Part shown: one piece after another, positions 26,669 through 39,132 of the stretch
Numbering within the stretch: position 1 is the stretch's first letter
Layout of the letters: each line of letters opens with the position of its first letter
Assembly (NCBI RefSeq): GCF_009883635.2
Contig: NZ_CP026115.2
Coordinates: 930,001 to 994,000, forward strand
DNA length: 64,000 nt
Reading direction: 5' to 3'
Origin: Pseudomonas putida
Lineage (GTDB): Bacteria; Pseudomonadota; Gammaproteobacteria; Pseudomonadales; Pseudomonadaceae
Program-made: the position numbers and the translations under genes
The notes under the pieces: generated by a model
What the model saw: only the letters and a program-made list of their open reading frames with translations
Databases searched by the model: none
Told to the model about the DNA's origin: nothing

Positions 26669-27676
26669 TCAACCCAGGCGCTGCCCCGCATCCGGCACAA
26701 TCAGGATTCCGGCACGTAAACCGTTCTTTACCTTGGGATTGGGGAAAATGATGCGCGCGCCCTCCTCCTCGACCACCCAGCGCGTCTCGGCCAGGTCTTC
26801 AGCCAGCAGGTAGCCCTTGCTCAGCTCGGAGAAGTTTTCGACATCCGCCGGCAAGTGCAGGTGGAAGCTGTCACTGTGCTTGATGATTTCGCGGGAAACA
26901 CTGAACAGCTGCAGACCATCCAGCGAGCCCTCGTCTTCTGGCTCGGTGTGCTCGATGATACGGATCAACCGCTCTTCGAGCTTGTCGAGGTTGACCTGCT
27001 CGTTTTGCCCGAACGGCCGTGCCTTGCCCAGTTCCAGGGTGAATGCCTCGGCATCCAGCTGTTCGTAGGTAAAGGCGCTGAAGGTGATCGAAGACTTGCT
27101 CTGCAACAGCACCGCCTCCATGCCGGCTGCGGCAAGGCGAGCCAGCTCACGCCGGGAATGCTTGCGCCCCTCTTTATAGGGGTACAGGGCAAACTGCTCG
27201 ATCTTCGAGCCGCGAATCGCGGTGTGCAGGTCGTAATGCAGGCGAGTGCGCTCAGGCTTGCTGAAGAACACGCGGGCGAACTGCTCCAGCTCGGCCGCAC
27301 GCAATGCCTCGAAGCCACTGGAGAGCTCGTGACGACCGTTGAACAGCCGGTTGATATCCTGCTCGACGAAACGCTCACCCTTGCGGATGGCGACCGGGTT
27401 GCCGAACAGGAACAAAATCCGCGCACGGGGTTTGATCTTGCCATTGGCCACGCCATGCAACAGCCGTTCGAGCAGCTCGATAGGTGCCGTCTCGTTGCCG
27501 TGGATACCGGCAGACAAGAGCAGGTCCAGCCCACAATCCTCACCTTCAGGTGGACGCACTTCCAGTGCGCCCTCCCCCAGCCAGCGCAACCGCACGCCCT
27601 TGGGTGTCACTTGAGTCTTCTCGGCCGGCTCGTGATCGGTCAGGGTCAGCTCGAGCAATTTGCCAAGGGCGAGCAT
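26669..27676 (-). CDS. astE: Succinylglutamate desuccinylase (AstE/AruE)
   Basis: 335 residues from MLALGKLL, with GGAAG upstream. Zn-carboxypeptidase-like fold (M14-type AspA/AstE family): the metal motif HGNE sits in [13 protein letters not shown] and the third ligand His is in [11 protein letters not shown]. It hydrolyses N2-succinylglutamate to glutamate and succinate, the last step of the arginine succinyltransferase pathway. Last gene of the aruCFGDB-x-aruE operon, 10 bp after the small gene upstream. It is directly followed on the other strand by the effector-like gene, whose end is 49 bp away. Confidence 0.95.
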   Translation of the reverse strand: MLALGKLLELTLTDHEPAEKTQVTPKGVRLRWLGEGALEVRPPEGEDCGLDLLLSAGIHGNETAPIELLERLLHGVANGKIKPRARILFLFGNPVAIRKGERFVEQDINRLFNGRHELSSGFEALRAAELEQFARVFFSKPERTRLHYDLHTAIRGSKIEQFALYPYKEGRKHSRRELARLAAAGMEAVLLQSKSSITFSAFTYEQLDAEAFTLELGKARPFGQNEQVNLDKLEERLIRIIEHTEPEDEGSLDGLQLFSVSREIIKHSDSFHLHLPADVENFSELSKGYLLAEDLAETRWVVEEEGARIIFPNPKVKNGLRAGILIVPDAGQRLG

Positions 27677-27686
27677 AGGCGCTTCC

Positions 27687-27977
27687 TTAGTGGTGGTGGC
27701 CGCAGTCGGGGCCATGGACGTGATCGTCATCTTCGCCGACTTCCGCCGGCTCCATTTCCAGCTGCAGGCTGACCAGGTTGGTGGCCATCGGGCGCAGCAG
27801 CAGGTTGGCGTATTCAGCATCGCCTTCCTCGACATCTACGCCGATCAGCAGCTGGCCACGGCCGTCCTGCTGAACCCACACTTCCTTGCCTTGCCAGACA
27901 ATGGCAAAACGGGTGCAGGAAGTTTCCAGCTGGGTGCCGTCTACATCTTCGAGGATCAGGCGCAGGGCGTCGGTCAT
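27687..27977 (-). CDS. Small acidic protein with His-rich tail within the ast operon
   Basis: 96 residues from [15 protein letters not shown] do not know a named function. The N-terminal two thirds look like a small beta-rich domain ([20 protein letters not shown]), and the end is acidic then His/Cys-rich ([15 protein letters not shown]), a likely metal-binding tail. It sits 14 bp after aruB and 10 bp before aruE on the same strand, so it is translated as part of the operon. From memory the same small gene occurs at this place in other Pseudomonas ast operons. It could help metallate the zinc enzyme AruE, but that is only a suggestion. Confidence 0.85.
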   Translation of the reverse strand: MTDALRLILEDVDGTQLETSCTRFAIVWQGKEVWVQQDGRGQLLIGVDVEEGDAEYANLLLRPMATNLVSLQLEMEPAEVGEDDDHVHGPDCGHHH

Positions 27978-27991
27978 TGCAAATTCTCTCT

Positions 27992-29341
27992 TCAAGGTTG
28001 GCGTTGGAACGGGTACACCGAGCCCAACTTCAGGATCTGGGTCAATTCATCCAGCGCGGTACGGCACTCCAGCAGCAGCTGCGGGTCAGCAAGGTCGGCT
28101 TCGCCAAGGCGATCGCGGTAGTGCTTGTCGACCCACTGCACCAGGGTGTCGTACAGCGGGGCGGTCATGATAACGCCTGGATTGACCGCCGCCAGTTCCG
28201 ATTCCTTCAATGCCACGCGCAAACGTAGGCAAGCCGGGCCACCGCCGTTCTGCATGCTCTGCTTGAGGTCGAATACCTTGACCTCCTTCACCGCGCCGCC
28301 CTGGGCGGTCAGCTGGCTCAGATAAGCCCAAACCCGCTCGTTGTTGCGGCACTCTTCCGGCACCACCAGCAGCATCGAGCCATCGTCACGGCTGAGCAGC
28401 TGGCTATTGAACAGGTAGGAGCGCACTGCATCCTCTACCGCTACCGACGAACGCGGCACGCGGATGGCCTGGAAGTTGCCACCCTTGCTGGCCAGTTTAG
28501 CCTGCAGCTGGCCAAGCACCTCGTTGGTCTCGAGGAAAGCGTCCTCGTGGTAGAACAGCACTTCACCGTTACCGACCGAAATCACATCGTTGTGGAACAC
28601 ACCCTGGTCGATCACCGCTGGGTTCTGTTGAGCGTAGACCACACCGTCATCGCTCAGGCCGTGAAGCCTGGCGACGGCCTGGGAAGCCTCCAGGGTCTGC
28701 CGCGCCGGGTACTTCTGCGGTGCGGGGTAGCGGCTGTCGAAGGCACTGCGGCCATAGACGAAGAATTCCACACCAGCCTCGCCATATTCGCGGCAGAAGC
28801 GCGTGTGGTTGGCCGCGCCCTCGTCGCCGAACTGTGCCACGGCAGGCAGAGCTTCGTGGTGGGCAAAGTGTTTCTCGTTGTTGAACATCGCCGCCAGCAC
28901 GCGGCTGGTGGTCGGGTGCTCGATGCTGCGGTGGTATTTGCAGTTGAGGTTGGCGGCAGTGAAGTGCACGCGGCCATCGGCGGTGTCGGCGCTCGGGCTG
29001 ACGGTGGCAGCGTTGGCCACCCACATGCTCGAGGCCGAGCAGCTGGCGACCAGCAGTGGCATGGCCTCCTTGGCGGCACGCTGGATCACCTCGGCATCGC
29101 TGCCGCTGAAGCCCAGGCGGCGCAGGGCGGCCACGTCCGGGCGCTCCTGCGGTGCCAACACGCCCTGCTTGAAGCCCATGTCGGCCAGCGCTTTCATCTT
29201 GGCCAGGCCCTGGCGTGCCGCTTCCCGCGGGTTTGACCCTTGCTGGCTGTTGCTCTGTGAAGCCACGTTACCGTAGGACAGGCCGCCGTAGTTGTGGGTA
29301 GGCCCCACCAGGCCATCAAAATTCACTTCATAGGATTTCAT
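27992..29341 (-). CDS. astB: N-succinylarginine dihydrolase (AstB/AruB)
   Basis: 449 residues, the usual length. It starts [20 protein letters not shown], the family signature. The C-terminal part carries the catalytic Cys in [12 protein letters not shown]. Member of the amidinotransferase (pentein) superfamily; it cleaves N2-succinylarginine to N2-succinylornithine, CO2 and two ammonia. Operon position follows aruD with 23 bp between them. Confidence 0.97.
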   Translation of the reverse strand: MKSYEVNFDGLVGPTHNYGGLSYGNVASQSNSQQGSNPREAARQGLAKMKALADMGFKQGVLAPQERPDVAALRRLGFSGSDAEVIQRAAKEAMPLLVASCSASSMWVANAATVSPSADTADGRVHFTAANLNCKYHRSIEHPTTSRVLAAMFNNEKHFAHHEALPAVAQFGDEGAANHTRFCREYGEAGVEFFVYGRSAFDSRYPAPQKYPARQTLEASQAVARLHGLSDDGVVYAQQNPAVIDQGVFHNDVISVGNGEVLFYHEDAFLETNEVLGQLQAKLASKGGNFQAIRVPRSSVAVEDAVRSYLFNSQLLSRDDGSMLLVVPEECRNNERVWAYLSQLTAQGGAVKEVKVFDLKQSMQNGGGPACLRLRVALKESELAAVNPGVIMTAPLYDTLVQWVDKHYRDRLGEADLADPQLLLECRTALDELTQILKLGSVYPFQRQP

Positions 29342-29364
29342 CGGCTAGGCTCCGTGACCTGTTG

Positions 29365-30828
<1,464 letters not shown>

Positions 30829-31857
30829 TTACTGGGCCTCCCGGCTTGCCGACAGCGGTACGGCACGTACGTTGTCGCCGGCACCCATGCGCAGGCGCTT
30901 GGCAGTCAGCGGATCGACCACCAGGGTGCCTGCGGCAAGGCGCGCAGGCGCTGCGGTGATGCGGCAGTCGTCGCGCTTGCGGTTGTGGATGATGTAGGGG
31001 GTCGCGTCATCGCCCGGGGTACCCACGGCCAGCACGAGGGTCTCGCTCTCACGCACGGCGCGAATCTTCGATGTCTCGCATTCGATGGCCGGGCCGGCGT
31101 CGAAGATGTCGACGTAGCCCTGATAGCTGAAGCCTTCCTGCTTGAGCATCGCCAGCGCAGGCTCGGTGTCGGTGTGCACACGGCCAATGACATCGCGCGC
31201 AGCCTCGGACAGGAAGCAGGTGTACAGCGGGAACTTGGGCATCAGCTCGGCAATGAACGACTTGTTGCCAACACCGGTGAGGTAGTCGGCCTGGCTGAAC
31301 TCCATCTTGAAGAAGTGCCGGCCCAGGCTTTCCCAGAACGGCGAGCGGCCTTGCTCGTCGGACATGCCGCGCATTTCAGCGATGATCTTGTTGCCGAACA
31401 GTTCAGGGAACTCGGCAATGAACAGCATGCGTGCACGCGACAGCAGGCGGCCGTTGAGCCCGGAGCGGTAATCGCTGCGCAGGAACAGCGAGCACAGCTC
31501 GGAGTTGCCGGTCAGGTCATTGGCCAGGAACAGCGTGGGGATTTCGCGGTAGATCTTCAGCTCCTGGGAGGCGCTGACGGTGAGGCCGACCCGGTAGTTG
31601 TACCAGGGCTCACGCAGGCCCACGGCCCCGGCGATGGCGCTGATGCCGACCACCAGGCCTTCATCGTTCTCCAGCACGAACAGGTAATCGGTGTCGCCGC
31701 GCTCGGCTTCGCCACGGAAGCTCTTTTCGGCCCAGCCGACGCGGTGGCCAAGGCGCTCTTCGTTGGCCGGCAGGGTGGTCAGCCCGGTGGTGCCGGTGCT
31801 GCGGGCCAATTCGATCAGCGCGGGTAAATCGCTGCTGCGTACAGGACGAACGATCAT
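30829..31857 (-). CDS. aruG: Arginine N-succinyltransferase, beta subunit (AruG)
   Basis: 342 residues, start MIVRPVRSSDLPALIEL with AGGAG upstream. AstA family acyl-CoA N-acyltransferase fold. In Pseudomonas the enzyme is a heteromer of two related subunits, AruF (alpha, upstream) and AruG; this one pairs with the product of the preceding gene. It transfers succinyl from succinyl-CoA to the alpha-amino group of arginine (and ornithine). Confidence 0.94.
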   Translation of the reverse strand: MIVRPVRSSDLPALIELARSTGTTGLTTLPANEERLGHRVGWAEKSFRGEAERGDTDYLFVLENDEGLVVGISAIAGAVGLREPWYNYRVGLTVSASQELKIYREIPTLFLANDLTGNSELCSLFLRSDYRSGLNGRLLSRARMLFIAEFPELFGNKIIAEMRGMSDEQGRSPFWESLGRHFFKMEFSQADYLTGVGNKSFIAELMPKFPLYTCFLSEAARDVIGRVHTDTEPALAMLKQEGFSYQGYVDIFDAGPAIECETSKIRAVRESETLVLAVGTPGDDATPYIIHNRKRDDCRITAAPARLAAGTLVVDPLTAKRLRMGAGDNVRAVPLSASREAQ

Positions 31858-31923
31858 GCTATCTCCTTGTGCGGTGGCCAGTGCCTGCCGCGAAACTCAT
31901 TGTTCCGGCTTGCGCGCCGCGGC

Positions 31924-32943
31924 TCAGGCCGCGACCAGGCGCACGCTGGCACCTTCGCCGACCCCCAGGGCCTCGGCCGCCTGACTACTCAGGCTGACCG
32001 GTTTGCCCGGCACCCAGTCCAGCTCCAGCAGCACTGCGCGGTAGTCCTGCAACTGGCCGTTGCACACCAGGTAAGGGCGCCCGCCCTTGACCGGGGCGTC
32101 GTCCACCTTGACCGGCACCACGCGGCTCTGGGCAATCGAGCGGATGCCCGAGGCACGCGCATGCAGGGTCGGGCCACCGTCGAAGATGTCGATGTAGTGC
32201 TCGGTCTCGAAGCCTTCGCGCATGAGGATGTCGAAGGTGATCTGCGCCCGCGGGTGCACCTGGCCCATGGCTTCCTGCGCTTCATCGGGCAGCAGCGGCA
32301 CGTAGATCGGGTAATGCGGCATCAGCTCGGCGAGGAAGGTGCGGCTCTTCAGGCCGCACAGGCGCTCGGCGTGGGCGTAGTTGAGGTCGAAGAAGTTACG
32401 GCCGATGGCGTCCCAGAACGGCGATTCGCCCTGCTCGTCGCTGTAGCCGACGATTTCGGTGACCACCGAATCGGCGAAGCGCTCCGGGTGCGAGGCCATG
32501 AACAGCAGACGGCCACGGGAGTTGAGCTCGGCCCAGCCGCTGTTCACCAGTTCCGGCAGCACATAGAAGCTGGTCAGCAGGCTGTTGCCGGTGAGGTCGT
32601 GGCAGAGCGACAGAACATGGATCTTGTTGTGGATCTTCAGCTCGCGTGAAGCGTGCACGAAGGTCTCGTTGCGGAAGCTGTAGAACGGCTCGGAGTAGCC
32701 GGCCGAGGCGACAATGGCCGAGCAGCCGGCAAGCTGGCCGGTCTCACTGTCCTCGAGCACGAAGAAGTAGCTCTCTTCACCGTTGAAGCTCACTTCAGCG
32801 GCGAAGGAGGTTTCCGAGGCGGCAATCTTGTCGCCCAGGCGGGCGGCATCGTCCGGCAGCGAGGTGACACCAACGGGGCTGTCGGCAGCCATGCGCTGCA
32901 CTTCGTTCAGATCAGCCATTTGCGCGGGGCGCATCACCAGCAT
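31924..32943 (-). CDS. aruF: Arginine/ornithine N-succinyltransferase, alpha subunit (AruF)
   Basis: 339 residues from MLVMRPAQMADLNEVQRMA, with AAAGGAG upstream; a longer frame begins inside the leader. Clear paralogue of AruG (shared FDGGPTLHA / FDAGPAIEC and LTGNSLLTSFYV / LTGNSELCSLFL blocks). Together they form the first enzyme of arginine catabolism to glutamate. Separated from aruC by 138 bp that contains a long hairpin. Confidence 0.94.
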   Translation of the reverse strand: MLVMRPAQMADLNEVQRMAADSPVGVTSLPDDAARLGDKIAASETSFAAEVSFNGEESYFFVLEDSETGQLAGCSAIVASAGYSEPFYSFRNETFVHASRELKIHNKIHVLSLCHDLTGNSLLTSFYVLPELVNSGWAELNSRGRLLFMASHPERFADSVVTEIVGYSDEQGESPFWDAIGRNFFDLNYAHAERLCGLKSRTFLAELMPHYPIYVPLLPDEAQEAMGQVHPRAQITFDILMREGFETEHYIDIFDGGPTLHARASGIRSIAQSRVVPVKVDDAPVKGGRPYLVCNGQLQDYRAVLLELDWVPGKPVSLSSQAAEALGVGEGASVRLVAA

Positions 32944-33026
32944 GGTGTCACTCCTTTGGAAAAACGGGCCATTCAGGACGGCACGGGAAAACGGCGGGCG
33001 CATCAGCACCCGCACTGGAATTCGGG

Positions 33027-33067
33027 GTTCACCGCCCCGGCGCCGCGAAGCGCCCGGGTCGGTGAAC
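33027..33067 (-). promoter_or_regulatory. Long hairpin between aruC and aruF
   Basis: GTTCACC and GGTGAAC at the ends with a GC-rich inner stem (GGGCGC / GCGCCG) around a short loop. No T run follows. It may protect the upstream mRNA end or attenuate, lowering aruF relative to aruC. Confidence 0.5.
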
Positions 33068-33081
33068 GGACCGCAGGCCGA

Positions 33082-34401
<1,320 letters not shown>

Positions 34402-34431
34402 TTACAGCGCAAAACCCAGTTTTACCAAGGC

Positions 34432-34447
34432 TTTCGGCAATGCGACA
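34432..34447 (-). promoter_or_regulatory. ArgR half-site upstream of aruC (distal)
   Basis: The minus strand reads TGTCGC, 8 nt, AA. An opposite-strand TGTCGC starts at 34453, so a GCGACA/TGTCGC inverted pair is also present. Confidence 0.55.
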
Positions 34448-34560
34448 AACACTGTCGCAATCGCGCAGTGTACGGGAGAGAGGGAGCTGGGTGAACGGGT
34501 GTGCACAGGCAATTCGGGGCGGAGCAGCGGGTGCACGCCGTTGTTGTTGTGTTGTGGCGG

Positions 34561-34613
34561 AAATCGAGCGCCGCCCGCGCGGCGCATCGCGAGCTAGCGC
34601 TCGCTCCTACGTT
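34561..34613 (+). repeat. REP-like element, copy 1 of an inverted pair
   Basis: 53 bp whose exact reverse complement occurs at 34735-34787. Internal palindromes GCGAGCTAGCGCTCGC and GCGCCGCCCGCGCGGCGC and the end GCTCCTACG are typical of Pseudomonas REP sequences. Confidence 0.88.
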
Positions 34614-34734
34614 TGTTTCGGGCCAGTTATTCCTGTGGGATTTGCGCGCGAACGCCTTGGCGCCCGTCTCGTTATATTGTCGTACCAACAAGTCGGTCGC
34701 GCACGCCTGCCACAGGCGTTACTGGCCAAAAATA

Positions 34735-34787
34735 AACGTAGGAGCGAGCGCTAGCTCGCGATGCGCCGCGCGGGCGGCGCTCGATTT
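34735..34787 (-). repeat. REP-like element, copy 2 of an inverted pair
   Basis: Reverse complement of 34561-34613. Together they can form a very long hairpin enclosing about 120 bp. Similarity extends a few bases on each side with mismatches. Confidence 0.88.
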
Positions 34788-34836
34788 CGGCACCACCATC
34801 AAACCCAAGGCATGCACCCCAGGCCCCACCAAAACC

Positions 34837-35817
34837 TCAGCCCTTTTCGGCCGGTGCCGAGCTCAGTTCGAACGGACTGCTGCTGCGCCGCTGGTTACGG
34901 TCTTCCCGCGGCGTGGCGCCGAAGAAATTGCGATAGGCGCTGGAGAAATGCGGCCCCGAGGAGAAGCCACAGGACAAGCCGATCTGGATGATCGACTTGC
35001 TGGTCTGCATCAGCATCTGCCGCGCCTTGTTCAGCCGCAGCTCCAGGTAGTACTGGCTCGGCACGCGGTTCAGGTACTGCTTGAAGATCCGCTCCAGCTG
35101 CCGGCGCGACACGCAGACATGCTGGGCGATTTCGTCAGTGGTCAGCGGCTCTTCGATGTTCGCTTCCATCAACAGCACGGCCTGGGTCAGCTTCGGATGA
35201 CTCGAGCCAAGGCGGTTCTGCAGCGGGATGCGCTGGCGCTCGCCACCTTCGCGGATGCGCTCGACCACCAGTTCCTCGGATACCGCCCCCGCCAGTTCGG
35301 CCCCATGATCGCGGGCCAGCACCGCCAGCAGCAGGTCGGTCACGGCCATGCCACCACAGGCGGTCAGGCGATCACGGTCCCAGTCGAACAAGTGACTGGT
35401 GGCGATCACCTTGGGGAAACGCTCGGCAAAGTCATCCTGCCACCGCCAGTGCACCGCAGCACGATAACCGTCGAGCAGCCCGAGCATGGCCAGCGGGTAC
35501 ACCCCGGCGGACAGGCCACCGATCATGCAACCACTGCGCGCCAGCTGCTTTAGCGCCGTCGACAGCGCCGAGCCCACCGCCTGGGGCAGGTCGTCGGCCA
35601 GCAGGAACAGCTTGTGGCATCCTTCCAGGCGCCCGTTCCACGGCTCGCCCGGCAGGCGCCAGGCGCCCTCCTCGGCAGGCTCTGCCTGGAGGAAGGCGAT
35701 CTCGTAGACCACCTCCGGATGCACCCGCTGGGCCACCTGCAACACTTCCTCCGCCAGCGCCAGGGTCAAAGGCTTGGTGCTTGGCCAGATGAGAAAACCG
35801 ATTCGCTGGGTGGTCAT
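34837..35817 (-). CDS. argR: Arginine-responsive regulator ArgR (AraC family with DJ-1/PfpI-like domain)
   Basis: 326 residues. N-terminal amidotransferase-like (DJ-1/PfpI) domain to about 200, with SGCMIGGLSAGVYPLAMLGLL in place of the nucleophile elbow, then an AraC helix-turn-helix pair (TTDEIAQHVCVSRRQLERIF and IIQIGLSCGFSSGPHFSSAYRNFFG). Pseudomonas ArgR is unrelated to enteric ArgR; with arginine it activates the aru and aot operons and represses biosynthetic genes. It follows aotP by 100 bp in the same direction, matching the aot-argR arrangement of P. aeruginosa. Confidence 0.95.
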   Translation of the reverse strand: MTTQRIGFLIWPSTKPLTLALAEEVLQVAQRVHPEVVYEIAFLQAEPAEEGAWRLPGEPWNGRLEGCHKLFLLADDLPQAVGSALSTALKQLARSGCMIGGLSAGVYPLAMLGLLDGYRAAVHWRWQDDFAERFPKVIATSHLFDWDRDRLTACGGMAVTDLLLAVLARDHGAELAGAVSEELVVERIREGGERQRIPLQNRLGSSHPKLTQAVLLMEANIEEPLTTDEIAQHVCVSRRQLERIFKQYLNRVPSQYYLELRLNKARQMLMQTSKSIIQIGLSCGFSSGPHFSSAYRNFFGATPREDRNQRRSSSPFELSSAPAEKG

Positions 35818-35917
35818 AGGGTACGGTCCGAAACCTGGGTTCGTTCGAGTCTGTGGCGCCGGGTCAGGCTGCGCTCGCTGCGCAGCATGCCCTATTCTGG
35901 TGCAAAGGTGCAGCGTT

Positions 35918-36682
35918 TTACTTCAAGCTGCCGGAGAGGAACTGCTTGAGGCGCTCCGATTGCGGGTTGGCCAGCACTTCACGCGGGCAACCGGTTTCTT
36001 CGACCAGGCCTTTGTGCAGGAACACCAGCTGGTTCGACACTTCGCGGGCAAAGCCCATTTCGTGAGTCACCACCACCATGGTGCGGCCTTCCTGGGCCAG
36101 TGCCTGCATGACCTTGAGCACATCCCCTACCAGCTCGGGGTCGAGTGCCGAAGTCGGTTCGTCGAAGAGCATAACCTCTGGCTCCATGGCCAGGGCCCGG
36201 GCAATTGCCACACGTTGTTGCTCGCCACCGGACATGTGGCCCGGGAAAGCATCCTTGCGGTGCGCCACACCAACCTTGGCCAGGTAGTGCTCGGCCTTCT
36301 CCAGGGCTTCCTTCTTGTTCATCCCCAGCACGTGCACCGGGGCTTCGATGATGTTCTCCAGTGCAGTCATGTGCGACCACAGGTTGAAATGCTGGAACAC
36401 CATCGACAGGCGCGAGCGCATGCGCTGCAGCTGGCGCGGGTCGGAAGCCTTGAGCGCGCCATCCTTGCCAGCTACCAGCTTGAGTTCTTCGTTGTTGAGC
36501 AGGATCTTGCCTGCATGGGGCTGCTCGAGCAGGTTGATGCAGCGCAGGAAGGTCGACTTGCCAGAACCGCTGGAGCCGATGATGCTGATCACATCGCCTG
36601 CCTTGGCCGCCAGGGACACGCCCTTGAGCACTTCATGGCTGCCGTAGCGCTTGTGCAGGTCTTGGACTTCGAGTTTGTACAT
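35918..36682 (-). CDS. aotP: Arginine/ornithine ABC transporter, ATP-binding subunit (AotP)
   Basis: 254 residues from [14 protein letters not shown] (a GTG five codons upstream is possible). Walker [13 protein letters not shown] signature MSGGEQQRV, Walker [13 protein letters not shown] and the switch His in THEMGFA are all present. It powers uptake with AotM and AotQ at the cytoplasmic face. Placed 22 bp after aotM. Confidence 0.96.
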   Translation of the reverse strand: MYKLEVQDLHKRYGSHEVLKGVSLAAKAGDVISIIGSSGSGKSTFLRCINLLEQPHAGKILLNNEELKLVAGKDGALKASDPRQLQRMRSRLSMVFQHFNLWSHMTALENIIEAPVHVLGMNKKEALEKAEHYLAKVGVAHRKDAFPGHMSGGEQQRVAIARALAMEPEVMLFDEPTSALDPELVGDVLKVMQALAQEGRTMVVVTHEMGFAREVSNQLVFLHKGLVEETGCPREVLANPQSERLKQFLSGSLK

Positions 36683-36704
36683 GCTGTCGGTTCTCACAGA
36701 GCGT

Positions 36705-37403
36705 TCAGTGCTTGCGCGGCGCCAGGTAGCCGAGCCAGCGGCGTTCGGCCATCTTGAACAGGCGCACGAGGATGAAGGTCAGGCACAGGTAGAACACGCC
36801 CGCCGTGATGTAGGCCTCGAAAGGCAGGTAGTACTGGGCATTGACCGTGCGCGCGGCGCCAGTGATGTCGATCAGGGTGACGATCGACGCCAGGCTGGTG
36901 GTCTGCAGCATCATGATCACTTCGTTGCTGTACTGCGGCAGCGCCCGGCGCAGGGCCGATGGCAGCAGGATGCGGCGGTACATCTTCATGCGCGACATGC
37001 CCATGGCCTTGGCCGCTTCGATCTCGCCATGGGGCGTGGCCTTGAGGCTGCCGGCGATGATTTCTGCGGTGTAGGCGCTGGTATTGATGGCGAAGGCCAG
37101 GCAGGCGCAGAAGGTAGCGCTGGACAACCACGGCCAGAAGATGCTCTCGCGCACCGCCTCGAACTGGGCCAGGCCGTAGTAGATCAGGAACAGCTGCACC
37201 AGCATCGGCGTGCCACGAATCACGTAGGTGTACAGCCAGGCGCCCATGTTCACCAGCGGCTGCTTGGAGACGCGCATCAGGCCCAGCGGAATCGCCGCCA
37301 CCAGGCCAAACAGCAGCGACAGCGCCAGCAGCTTGAGGGTGGTCAGCAGGCCGCCGAGGTACAGCGGCATGGCTTCCCAGACGACGTTGTAGTCGAAAAT
37401 CAT
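36705..37403 (-). CDS. aotM: Arginine/ornithine ABC transporter, permease (AotM)
   Basis: 232 residues with about five membrane helices and the BPD loop EAAKAMGMSRMKMYRRILLPSA that docks on AotP. HisM/ArtM-type polar amino-acid permease. The ATG overlaps the aotQ stop by 4 bp (ATGA), so the two permease subunits are coupled. Confidence 0.95.
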   Translation of the reverse strand: MIFDYNVVWEAMPLYLGGLLTTLKLLALSLLFGLVAAIPLGLMRVSKQPLVNMGAWLYTYVIRGTPMLVQLFLIYYGLAQFEAVRESIFWPWLSSATFCACLAFAINTSAYTAEIIAGSLKATPHGEIEAAKAMGMSRMKMYRRILLPSALRRALPQYSNEVIMMLQTTSLASIVTLIDITGAARTVNAQYYLPFEAYITAGVFYLCLTFILVRLFKMAERRWLGYLAPRKH

Positions 37404-38089
37404 AGTTCAGCCACCTTGACGCCTACCGAGTAGCGGCGCTCCAGATACTTCAGCGCCAGCAGCGAAATACTGGTGATCACCAGGTACAGCGCGGCCACGG
37501 CCAGGAAGAAGGTGAAAGGCTCGCGGGTGGCGTCGGCCGCCTGCTTGGCCTTGAACATCATGTCCTGCAGGCCGACCACCGAAATCAGCGCCGTGGCCTT
37601 GGTCAACACCAGCCAGTTGTTGGTGAAGCCCGGGATGGCCAGGCGGATCATCTGCGGCACCTGGATGCGGAAGAACACCTGGCGCGCGCTCATGCCATAG
37701 GCCACGCCGGCTTCGGCCTGGCCCTTGGGGATACCGAGGAACGCACCACGGAAGGTTTCCGACAGGTACGCACCGAAAATGAAGCCCAGCGTGCCGATAC
37801 CGGCTACCAGCGGATTCAGGTCGATGTAATCGTCATAGCCGAGCAGCGGTGCCACCCGGTTGATGATGTCCTGGCCGCCGTAGAAGATCAGCAGGATCAG
37901 GACCAGGTCGGGGATGCCACGGATCACCGTGGAATACAGATCCCCCAGCCAGGCCAGCCAGCGCACCGGCGACAAACGCAGCGCCACGCCGATCAGGCCG
38001 AGGACGATGGCCAGGGCCATCGACGACAGGGCGAGCTGTAGCGTCAGCCACGCCCCGTCGAGGATGACTGCCCCATAGCCTTTCAACAT
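37400..38089 (-). CDS. aotQ: Arginine/ornithine ABC transporter, permease (AotQ)
   Basis: 229 residues with about five membrane helices and the coupling motif GQAEAGVAYGMSARQVFFRI. HisQ-type partner of AotM. It begins 91 bp after the binding-protein gene; a 12-bp inverted repeat lies in that gap. Confidence 0.95.
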   Translation of the reverse strand: MLKGYGAVILDGAWLTLQLALSSMALAIVLGLIGVALRLSPVRWLAWLGDLYSTVIRGIPDLVLILLIFYGGQDIINRVAPLLGYDDYIDLNPLVAGIGTLGFIFGAYLSETFRGAFLGIPKGQAEAGVAYGMSARQVFFRIQVPQMIRLAIPGFTNNWLVLTKATALISVVGLQDMMFKAKQAADATREPFTFFLAVAALYLVITSISLLALKYLERRYSVGVKVAEL

Positions 38090-38120
38090 GATTGGGATTC
38101 CTCAGGGCTTGGGAATGAAA

Positions 38121-38159
38121 AATGGTGCAAACCTCAGAGCCTCTGCTGTTTGCACCATT
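38121..38159 (-). promoter_or_regulatory. Perfect 12-bp inverted repeat between aotJ and aotQ
   Basis: AATGGTGCAAAC ... GTTTGCACCATT with a 15-nt loop and no T run. Such hairpins after binding-protein genes stabilise the upstream message, so AotJ can be made in excess over the permeases. Confidence 0.7.
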
Positions 38160-38180
38160 GCACAGGTGAAACCCGACGTC

Positions 38181-38966
38181 TTAGTTCGAGTCTGGACCGT
38201 AGATGTCGAAGTTGAAGTACTTCTTCTCGATTTCTTTGTACTTGCCGTTGGCGCGAATGGCGTCGATGGCCTTGTTGATGCGCTCGCGGTTGGCATCGTC
38301 GCCCTTGCGCACGGCGATACCGACGCCGTCACCGAAGTACTTCACGTCGGTGAACGATGGGCCGACGAAGGCAAAGCCCTTGCCGGCATCGGTTTTCAGG
38401 AAGCCGTCTTCGAGCAGGGTGGCGTCGGCCACGGTACCGTCCAGGCGGCCGGCGGCAACGTCGAGGTAGATTTCGTTCTGGGTGCCGTATGGAACTACGG
38501 TGGCGCCCTTCGGAGCCAGCACTTCCTTGGCGAAGCGGTCGTGGATCGAGCCGCGCTGCACGCCGATCTTCTTGCCCTTGAGTTCGTCGAGGCTGTCGCT
38601 GACGGTGGTGCCGTCCTTCATGACCAGGCGCGCCGGGGTCAGGTAGTAGCGCTTGGTGAAGTCGACCGACTTCTTGCGATCATCGGTGATCGACATGGAC
38701 GACAGGATGGCGTCGATCTTGCGCACTTTCAGTGCCGGGATCAGGCCGTCGAACTCTTGCTCGACCCAGGTGCACTTGGCCTTCATCTCTTCACACAGGG
38801 CGTTGCCGATGTCGTAGTCGAAACCGGCGATGCTGCCGTCCGGCTGCTTGAAGGCGAACGGTGGGTAGGCGGCTTCGATGCCGATCTTCAACGGTTTTTC
38901 ATCGGCCTGCGATACCAGGGAAAACACGGAAAGCGCCAGGGCGCCAAGCAGTGCGAGCTTCTTCAT
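38181..38966 (-). CDS. aotJ: Arginine/ornithine periplasmic binding protein (AotJ/ArgT)
   Basis: 261 residues from [24 protein letters not shown], a classic Sec signal peptide with cleavage near residue 22; GGAG lies upstream. SBP family 3 (lysine/arginine/ornithine type): [26 protein letters not shown] and [17 protein letters not shown]. First gene of aotJQMP-argR. In P. aeruginosa an extra gene aotO lies between M and P; it is absent here. Confidence 0.96.
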   Translation of the reverse strand: MKKLALLGALALSVFSLVSQADEKPLKIGIEAAYPPFAFKQPDGSIAGFDYDIGNALCEEMKAKCTWVEQEFDGLIPALKVRKIDAILSSMSITDDRKKSVDFTKRYYLTPARLVMKDGTTVSDSLDELKGKKIGVQRGSIHDRFAKEVLAPKGATVVPYGTQNEIYLDVAAGRLDGTVADATLLEDGFLKTDAGKGFAFVGPSFTDVKYFGDGVGIAVRKGDDANRERINKAIDAIRANGKYKEIEKKYFNFDIYGPDSN

Positions 38967-39116
38967 CAGGTAACTCCATCGGTACGGGGCAATACGAGGC
39001 AGGGGTAACAGCTGCCCGATATGCGAATGGGTACAACGCGAGCCGCGCAGGGTTCGACCAAGGTCGCAGACCACGAGCGAGTGAGTGGCATTTTAACGAC
39101 AGCCCGGTAGTCGATA

Positions 39117-39132
39117 TTTCTTCAAAGCGACA
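39117..39132 (-). promoter_or_regulatory. ArgR half-site upstream of aotJ
   Basis: The minus strand reads TGTCGC-TTTGAAGA-AA, an exact match to the Pseudomonas ArgR half-site pattern, about 150 nt before the aotJ ATG. Confidence 0.62.
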
